From the NCBI GenBank assembly GCA_903887655.1, contig CAISQQ010000220.1, positions 1 to 7,391 on the forward strand: a stretch of 7,391 bases of DNA, given 5' to 3'. The position numbers and the translations under genes are program-made. This document shows, in pieces, positions 1-3,695 of this stretch. The notes under the pieces were generated by a model. The model was not told where the DNA came from and searched no databases. It was given only the letters and a program-made list of their open reading frames with translations. The stretch's first letter is position 1. Each line of letters starts with the position of its first letter. This DNA comes from an uncultured Burkholderiales bacterium (GTDB lineage: Bacteria; Pseudomonadota; Gammaproteobacteria; Burkholderiales; Burkholderiaceae_C).

Positions 1-61
1 CTTGAGTCACCCCGAGGTCTTGAGTGCCTATTTGGGTGACGAAGAGGATGAGGTGAATTGA
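1..61 (+). CDS. livG: C-terminal end of a LivG-like ABC transporter ATPase (partial)
   Basis: Reading from base 2, the frame gives 19 codons ending in TGA at 59-61. The peptide contains HPEVLSAYLGDEED, which matches the usual tail of LivG-type ATPases of the branched-chain amino acid (HAAT) ABC family: a 'DPxVIxAYLG' motif followed by acidic residues. The rest of the gene lies outside the window. The LivF-like gene starts two bases after this stop, so the two are very probably co-transcribed and, by family knowledge, form the ATPase pair of one importer. With so short a piece the family call rests on the tail motif plus the neighbour. A second LivF-like ATPase is the alternative. Confidence 0.72.
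   Translation, partial: LSHPEVLSAYLGDEEDEVN
50..55 (+). promoter_or_regulatory. Ribosome binding site deciding the livF start
   Basis: A purine-rich GAGGTG sits inside the last codons of the upstream ATPase. It lies 8 bases before the ATG at 64 but only 2 bases before the in-frame TTG at 58. The spacing therefore favours ATG 64 as the livF start and argues against the longer TTG start, which overlaps the upstream stop. Confidence 0.6.
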
Positions 62-63
62 GT

Positions 64-810
64 ATGTCGAGCCCCTCAGTTCTTCGTGTGCAGAATATTT
101 TTGCAAGCTACGGACCCATCAAGGCCTTGAAACGCTTGAGTTTTGAGGTTCGTCAAGGCGAGACTTTGGCCATTATCGGTGCCAATGGTTCTGGTAAAAC
201 CAGTCTCATGCGAGCGCTCTCTGGGGTGCTGCCCATCTCATCAGGGCAGGCCCATTTCTTGGATTGGGATATCGCCAAAACACCCACCCATGTATTGACC
301 CGCAACGGGTTGTTGCACATTCCTGAGGGACGCGGTACTCTACAAAGCCTCAAAGTGATGGATAACTTGAAATTGGCTTGGGATATTGAGCCGCGTGAAC
401 TGGGCTTTGAAGAGTCGGTGGCCCGTGTGTTTGAGATTTTCCCTCGATTGAAGGAACGCGCCGAGCAAATGGCTGGGTTGTTGTCCGGTGGCGAGCAGCA
501 AATGTTGGCCATTGGGCGTGCATTGATTGATCAACCTCGACTCTTGTTGCTTGACGAACCCTCCATGGGATTGTCACCGAAATACACGTCAGAAGTGTTC
601 AAAGTGATCAAACGGATGAAAGAGCAAGGACTCACCATCGTGCTGGTGGAGCAAAATGCAAAGCGCGCGCTCAGCGTGTCTGATCGTGCATTGGTGATGG
701 CCCATGGTGAATTCATCCTAGAAGGATCGGCCTTGGAGGTGGCGCAAAACCCCTTGGTCATCGAGAGCTATTTTGGAGAGAGTTTTAAAGCCAAAGACGA
801 CCGAAGTTGA
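64..810 (+). CDS. livF: LivF-like branched-chain-type ABC transporter ATP-binding protein
   Basis: This 248-residue cytoplasmic ATPase would power a HAAT-family importer together with the LivG-like partner just upstream. All nucleotide-binding elements are visible: Walker A GANGSGKTS at residues 39-47, a Q-loop region with the LivF-typical IPEGRG at 86-91, signature LSGGEQQ at 140-146, and Walker B RLLLLDEPS at 159-167 with catalytic E165. The switch segment reads VEQN at 195-198, with Gln where most ABC ATPases have His, which is normal for LivF. The C-terminal VIESYFGE is also LivF-like. Length is normal for the family (about 235-250). ATG 64 is preferred over the in-frame TTG at 58 because of ribosome binding site spacing. 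It sits 2 bp after the previous gene and 26 bp before the binding-protein gene, so operon membership is likely. Substrate cannot be read from this subunit. HAAT importers carry branched-chain amino acids, but also urea, amides and aromatic or dicarboxylic acids. Confidence 0.93.
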   Translation: MSSPSVLRVQNIFASYGPIKALKRLSFEVRQGETLAIIGANGSGKTSLMRALSGVLPISSGQAHFLDWDIAKTPTHVLTRNGLLHIPEGRGTLQSLKVMDNLKLAWDIEPRELGFEESVARVFEIFPRLKERAEQMAGLLSGGEQQMLAIGRALIDQPRLLLLDEPSMGLSPKYTSEVFKVIKRMKEQGLTIVLVEQNAKRALSVSDRALVMAHGEFILEGSALEVAQNPLVIESYFGESFKAKDDRS

Positions 811-836
811 CCATTTCACTTTTACAGGAGACAACA

Positions 837-2033
837 ATGACCAATCAAAAAAGGGTTTTTATCCGCAGTATCCTTGTGGCCACGGCTTTGGCCATGGGCG
901 CCGGTGCTGCTTTTTCTCAAGCCAAACCCCCCATTAAATTGGGTGCGATCACGGCGCTATCGGGCCCATTTGCAGGCTACGGAAAAATTCAAGAAATGCA
1001 TTTGCGTCTGGCCATTGAAGACCTCAACGCCAAGGGCGGCGTCAATGGCAGTTTGTTGCAATTGGACGTCGGGGATGCGCAGGGCGATCCGGCACAAAGT
1101 GTCACGCTATTTAGAAAATTCGAAGGTGATGGATTTTTTGGTGTCGTGGGACCCTTGACCGGCACGCAGTGGGAAACAGTGAGTGCACTGGCCAATCAGA
1201 TCAATATGCCCGCCATCGCAGTCAATGCAACCAAGCCTGGCATCACGGTCAAGCCTTGGACTCTTCGTTTGCATCCCGCAGACGACACACTGATGCCCGA
1301 TGGCGTCAAAGATTTTTTGAAAGCTTATCCCAAGGTCAAGAAAGTGGTCATCGTGGCCGACGTTCGAGAGGCCTCCAGCAAGGCGAGCGCGGATGCCTAT
1401 GCCGTCTTGGCCAAGCAGTTGGGCCTGGAAGTGCTCGATACTGTTGAGTTTTCATCGAAAGCCACAGACTTGTCCGCAGCCGTTATTCAAATCAAAGGTG
1501 AAAACCCCGATGCGATATTTTCTGCTGCCTTTCCACCCCAAGCCATGCTCTTGGCCAAGGACATGAACACGCAAGGCGTGAAAGTGCCCGTGCTCAATAC
1601 CTCCATCCTTTGGGCGGGGCCCTTTATCAATATGGTGGGTGAGTTGGGTCGCAACTGGCACGTGATTGGTTTTTCAACCAACGATGCTTCCCCCGAGGGT
1701 TACAGTGACCCCGCGTTGTACAGCACCATTGTGAAAAGAATTTTGGCCAAAGCCGATCCCAGCCTGGGCGTGCCCCCCAATGTTTCGAATTGGGCCATGG
1801 GCTACGACGCCATCATGCTTTATGCCGACATCATGAAGAGAAACGGCATTGACGGCAAAACCGATCCCAAGAAGGCCAGAGAAATCATTAAAAATGAATT
1901 TGCCAAGCTCAAAACCTTCAGTGGTGTATTCAAGTACTCAATGCGAGACACGGGCGACTCGAGCCTACCAGCGACCGTCTTGATCGCCGATGTGGATCAC
2001 AAGGTTTGGAAATTCTTAAAAATTCCAAAGTAA
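837..2033 (+). CDS. Periplasmic substrate-binding protein of the branched-chain-type ABC importer (LivK-like)
   Basis: The product is a 398-residue type I periplasmic binding protein (Peripla_BP_6 family) that would capture the ligand and deliver it to the membrane permeases. A Sec signal peptide covers roughly residues 1-29: basic MTNQKR, a hydrophobic stretch, then cleavage near AFSQA. The mature protein opens with the family hallmark IKLGAITALSGPFAGYG. It continues with AIEDLNAKGGVNG, a GDAQGDPAQSV segment, and the GPLTGTQW ligand-cleft region around residues 105-112. ATG 837 is chosen because AGGAG at 826-830 lies 6 bases upstream. A longer frame from TTG 807 would put ten residues before the signal peptide and lacks such a site. 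It follows livF by 26 bp on the same strand, so it is the last visible gene of the operon. No intrinsic terminator is evident in the 44 bp to the convergent ompW gene. The ligand is unknown; a branched-chain amino acid is the default guess, but carboxylates or amides are equally possible. Confidence 0.9.
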   Translation: MTNQKRVFIRSILVATALAMGAGAAFSQAKPPIKLGAITALSGPFAGYGKIQEMHLRLAIEDLNAKGGVNGSLLQLDVGDAQGDPAQSVTLFRKFEGDGFFGVVGPLTGTQWETVSALANQINMPAIAVNATKPGITVKPWTLRLHPADDTLMPDGVKDFLKAYPKVKKVVIVADVREASSKASADAYAVLAKQLGLEVLDTVEFSSKATDLSAAVIQIKGENPDAIFSAAFPPQAMLLAKDMNTQGVKVPVLNTSILWAGPFINMVGELGRNWHVIGFSTNDASPEGYSDPALYSTIVKRILAKADPSLGVPPNVSNWAMGYDAIMLYADIMKRNGIDGKTDPKKAREIIKNEFAKLKTFSGVFKYSMRDTGDSSLPATVLIADVDHKVWKFLKIPK

Positions 2034-2077
2034 AGCTCTCGGTTTGAACTCGATGTCGCTGCGTATCTCACTGGGGA

Positions 2078-2698
2078 TTAGAAGCGATAGGTCGCACCCA
2101 AAGCGTACGATGTTGGGTTCAAACCCAGTTGTCCGATGTTCTTGGTCCCCACAGCAACATCGGTTTTCATTTGAATGTATTTGATGTCGAAGTTCACTCC
2201 CCAGTTCTTGTCAACCATGTAATCAAAGCCGGCTTGAGCGACTGCGCCAGTGCTATTGGAGTTCACGCTAGCTGCACCATTGAGAATATTCACATTGCTC
2301 AATCGCGTGTAGTTGACGCCGAGTCCGAGGTAAGGCTTGAGGGCTCCCGTATCGCTGAAGTGGTACTGCAAGACGAGCGAAGGGGGTAGTGCTTTCAATT
2401 GACCCGCTCCATTACCCGCGACATCGATGTTCACAGTTTGTGGATAAGTGAGCGACAATTCAAGAGCGATATTCTTTTGTAGGAAGTAAGAGATATCAAC
2501 TTCTGGAATCGCTGTTTTTTGGGCCGTGACTTGGGTCGCGTCAAGTCCATTGTTTTGTTGATTGGCCCAGTTCAATTCAACCGCGCGCGCTCTCACCAGC
2601 CAAGCTTGATCGACTGTCTCACTCCAAGATGAGGCTGTGAAGAGGCTCAATGCGACGCAAGGAAGCAATGCGAGTTTTTTGTTGAGGATGTTTTTCAT
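2078..2698 (-). CDS. ompW: OmpW-family outer membrane beta-barrel protein
   Basis: The 206-residue product resembles OmpW, an eight-stranded outer membrane barrel with a hydrophobic channel. An N-terminal signal peptide (MKNILNKK, then a hydrophobic core, with cleavage near SSWS/ET at residues 23-28) targets it to the periplasm. Family hallmarks follow in order: WLVRARAVELNW at the first strand, PEVDISYFLQKNIALELSLTYP, LPPSLVLQYHF, LKPYLGLGVNYTRL, QAGFDYMVDKNWGVNFDIKYI, and a final strand ending in YRF. The terminal Phe is the usual signal for outer membrane assembly. The chosen ATG leaves the signal peptide at the very start. An upstream in-frame ATG at 2755 would add 19 polar residues before it and would place the start inside the promoter region. 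The gene is convergent with the ABC operon. In enterics ompW is controlled by FNR, and an FNR-like box is present upstream here. Confidence 0.9.
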   Translation of the reverse strand: MKNILNKKLALLPCVALSLFTASSWSETVDQAWLVRARAVELNWANQQNNGLDATQVTAQKTAIPEVDISYFLQKNIALELSLTYPQTVNIDVAGNGAGQLKALPPSLVLQYHFSDTGALKPYLGLGVNYTRLSNVNILNGAASVNSNSTGAVAQAGFDYMVDKNWGVNFDIKYIQMKTDVAVGTKNIGQLGLNPTSYALGATYRF

Positions 2699-2726
2699 GC
2701 CATGTCTTTCGTGTTGAGAAGTCTGG

Positions 2727-2732
2727 ATTCTT
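2727..2732 (-). promoter_or_regulatory. Candidate -10 element for ompW
   Basis: On the minus strand this reads AAGAAT, matching four of six TATAAT positions including the last three. If it occupies -12 to -7, transcription would start near 2720, giving a 22-base leader to the ompW ATG at 2698. The weak match, the lack of a -35 hexamer and the placement of the FNR-like box suit an activator-dependent (class II) promoter. This is inference from spacing only. Confidence 0.4.
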
Positions 2733-2754
2733 GATCGTTGCTGATCGCGACCCA

Positions 2755-2768
2755 TTGACTTTGATCAA
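2755..2768 (-). promoter_or_regulatory. FNR/ANR/Dnr-type binding site upstream of ompW
   Basis: On the minus strand the site reads TTGAT-CAAA-GTCAA, matching nine of ten conserved positions of the FNR consensus TTGAT-N4-ATCAA. Its centre (2761.5) falls at -41.5 relative to the start predicted from the AAGAAT hexamer, which is the standard class II activating position for FNR/CRP family proteins. Known FNR control of enterobacterial ompW supports the reading. No FNR-type gene is in the window. Confidence 0.55.
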
Positions 2769-2819
2769 CTGACATGAAAAGCATTTGGGTTTCTCAAACA
2801 CACAACGCTTGTCCGTGAA

Positions 2820-2838
2820 TCCATTGGCTTTCAATGGA
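2820..2838. repeat. Perfect 7-bp inverted repeat (TCCATTG-N5-CAATGGA)
   Basis: Arms at 2820-2826 and 2832-2838 are fully complementary around a GCTTT loop. No T-run follows on either strand, so it is not a typical intrinsic terminator. It lies about 100 bp upstream of the inferred ompW transcription start and could be an operator, but no regulator family is indicated. Confidence 0.3.
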
Positions 2839-2923
2839 ATTCAAAGCAATCCCTGTTTTGCATCAATACCCCATGCCGAGATTGCTGGCTGATGGGCGGT
2901 GTTTCGAGTTTCACTTTCGGCTT

Positions 2924-2989
2924 GATTCAACTGTGATTCAACCGTGATTCAACCATGATTCAACATCAAGTCAACTGTGAGTCAGTCGG
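2924..2989. repeat. 11-bp direct-repeat array (consensus GATTCAACNGT)
   Basis: Four consecutive 11-bp units start at 2924, 2935, 2946 and 2957: GATTCAACTGT, GATTCAACCGT, GATTCAACCAT and GATTCAACATC. The first eight bases are identical in all four. A fifth, diverged unit follows at 2968 (AAGTCAACTGT), and a sixth remnant at 2979 (GAGTCAGTCGG). The period is near one helical turn, so each unit presents the same DNA face. The array lies between the regulator's 3' end and the ompW promoter. It contains no open frame of note and no spacers, so it is not a CRISPR. It could be a cluster of protein-binding sites or simple replication-slippage expansion. Confidence 0.8.
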
Positions 2990-3007
2990 CCCCATGAATG
3001 TGGGGCC
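2988..3007 (-). terminator. Strong GC hairpin downstream of the lrp-like gene (possible transcript end)
   Basis: GGCCCC (2988-2993) and GGGGCC (3002-3007) form a perfect six-pair GC stem, extendable by A2994-T3001 and a T-G wobble to a GAAT loop. It begins 80 bases past the regulator's stop codon on the minus strand. There is no T-tract after it in either direction, so it is not a canonical intrinsic terminator. It might stabilise the transcript's 3' end or aid Rho-dependent termination. A competing pairing, CCATGAA (2992-2998) with TTCATGG (3017-3023), overlaps it. Confidence 0.35.
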
Positions 3008-3086
3008 CGAGTTCATTTCATGGACAGGCCAACCCCAAGCCGAGGCTATTCTTGCTGTTGTTAAAGGGCGCGAGCGTTGATTCGCT

Positions 3087-3545
3087 TCAATCCATCAAGG
3101 GCAGGGCAGTTTTGTACTTCACTTGTTTGAGGGTAAAGCTCGAGCGTATTTTCTCAATCCCTGGAATGGGGGTGAGTGACTCCAAAATAAACTTTTCCAA
3201 AGCCGCGATATCCTTGACCGCCACTCGGATCAAGTAGTCGCAGTCTCCCGTCATCAAATAGCATTCCATGACTTCGGAGTGCTGCCAAATGCTTTGCTCA
3301 AAGTCACTGAGCGCTTGTTTGGTTTGTTCTTTCAGGCTGATGGAGATGAAGACACTCAAGCCCAGCCCCAGGGCTTGTGGGTCCAGCAATGCAACGTATT
3401 GTTTGATCACGCCGCTTTTTTCAAGGGCCTTGACCCTGGACAGGCAAGGCGAGGGCGAGAGGTGAACTCGCTTGGCGAGCTCCACATTGCTCAAAGAGGC
3501 GTCTTGTTGCAGTTCATGCAGAATTTTAAGATCTCTGGCATCCAT
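3087..3545 (-). CDS. Lrp/AsnC-family transcriptional regulator
   Basis: The 152-residue protein has the standard Lrp/AsnC build and length. An N-terminal winged helix-turn-helix covers about residues 2-50 (ARDLKILHELQQDASLS, VELAKRVHLSPSPCLSRVKALEKSGVIKQY). A C-terminal RAM effector-sensing and oligomerisation domain covers about 62-142, including VMECYLMTGDCDYLIRVAVKD. Such proteins are DNA-wrapping oligomers that respond to amino acids and usually control themselves and a neighbour. ATG 3545 starts directly at the family's usual MDxxDxxIL; no clear Shine-Dalgarno precedes it. It is divergent from the AceE-type E1 across 150 AT-rich bases carrying an Lrp-like box, so that E1 is its most likely target. 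A similar pairing is known for MdeR with MdeB in Pseudomonas and for BkdR with branched-chain oxoacid dehydrogenase genes. The effector cannot be read from the sequence. Confidence 0.93.
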   Translation of the reverse strand: MDARDLKILHELQQDASLSNVELAKRVHLSPSPCLSRVKALEKSGVIKQYVALLDPQALGLGLSVFISISLKEQTKQALSDFEQSIWQHSEVMECYLMTGDCDYLIRVAVKDIAALEKFILESLTPIPGIEKIRSSFTLKQVKYKTALPLMD

Positions 3546-3576
3546 CGGTATTAAATGCTTTATAAATTTACATATT

Positions 3577-3591
3577 CCATATTTTATTCTG
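3577..3591 (+). promoter_or_regulatory. Lrp-like binding box
   Basis: The 15-mer CCATATTTTATTCTG matches 12 of 15 positions of the published E. coli Lrp consensus YAGHAWATTWTDCTR. It overlaps the candidate -10 of the regulator gene, which would suit autorepression. It lies about 70 bp upstream of the inferred E1 transcription start, which would suit control of the E1. AT-rich DNA matches this loose consensus easily, so this is only suggestive. Confidence 0.35.
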
Positions 3592-3644
3592 TAATCTATG
3601 AATTTTGTGGCTTAAATGAAAATCAAATGCCAGTGTTTCATGGC

Positions 3645-3650
3645 TATAGT
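3645..3650 (+). promoter_or_regulatory. Candidate -10 element for the E1 gene
   Basis: TATAGT matches five of six consensus positions and would give a start near 3657, with a leader of about 39 bases to ATG 3696. No good -35 is found 16-18 bp upstream. It lies between inverted GCCAG (3629-3633) and CTGGC (3652-3656) arms, which may be an operator or chance. Confidence 0.4.
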
Positions 3651-3695
3651 GCTGGCGTGAGTTATCCTCAATGAACGCCTTGATTGGGAGTTGAA

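Larger units (their letters stand above)
2699..3086. other. 388-bp noncoding region between the lrp-like gene and ompW
   Basis: No convincing gene is present. From the ompW side it holds a candidate -10 (2727-2732), an FNR-like box (2755-2768), a 7-bp palindrome with a 5-base loop (2820-2838), an 11-bp direct-repeat array (2924-2989) and a strong GC hairpin (2988-3007). A longer-range inverted repeat AGCAATC/GATTGCT (2845-2851 and 2880-2886) is also visible. The region separates two genes transcribed in the same direction, so it should contain both the end of the regulator transcript and the ompW control region. Confidence 0.7.
3546..3695. promoter_or_regulatory. Divergent AT-rich promoter region between the regulator and the E1 gene
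   Basis: This 150-bp gap is markedly richer in A and T than the flanking genes, as is typical of Lrp-controlled promoters. Toward the regulator, TAAAAT (minus strand, 3586 to 3581) could serve as a -10 with a leader of about 28 bases; TATAAA (3564 to 3559) is an alternative that leaves almost no leader. Toward the E1, TATAGT at 3645-3650 is the best -10. Neither side has a good -35, consistent with dependence on a regulator. Confidence 0.5.

Noticed and set aside
58..63. TTG start for livF
   Set aside because: The ribosome binding site is only two bases away from it, while ATG 64 has good spacing.
2034..2077. Bidirectional terminator between the binding-protein gene and ompW
   Set aside because: I found no convincing stem followed by a T-run on either strand in this short convergent gap.
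2699..2755. N-terminal extension of the OmpW protein
   Set aside because: It would put 19 polar residues before a clear signal peptide and overlap the inferred promoter.
2955..2969. FNR-like ATGAT/ATCAA pair inside the repeat array
   Set aside because: The half-sites are separated by five bases rather than four, and they arise from the repeat unit itself.
2924..2989. Possible CRISPR array
   Set aside because: The 11-bp units are contiguous, with no spacers, and are far shorter than CRISPR repeats.
3077..3090. Second FNR-like sequence TTGAT-TCGC-TTCAA
   Set aside because: It spans the regulator's stop codon and lies over 350 bp from the inferred ompW start, so it is probably chance.
2998..3237. 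Plus-strand open frame of 79 codons
   Set aside because: It starts inside the GC hairpin and overlaps the 3' part of the well-supported Lrp-type gene in antisense, with no ribosome binding site or recognisable family.
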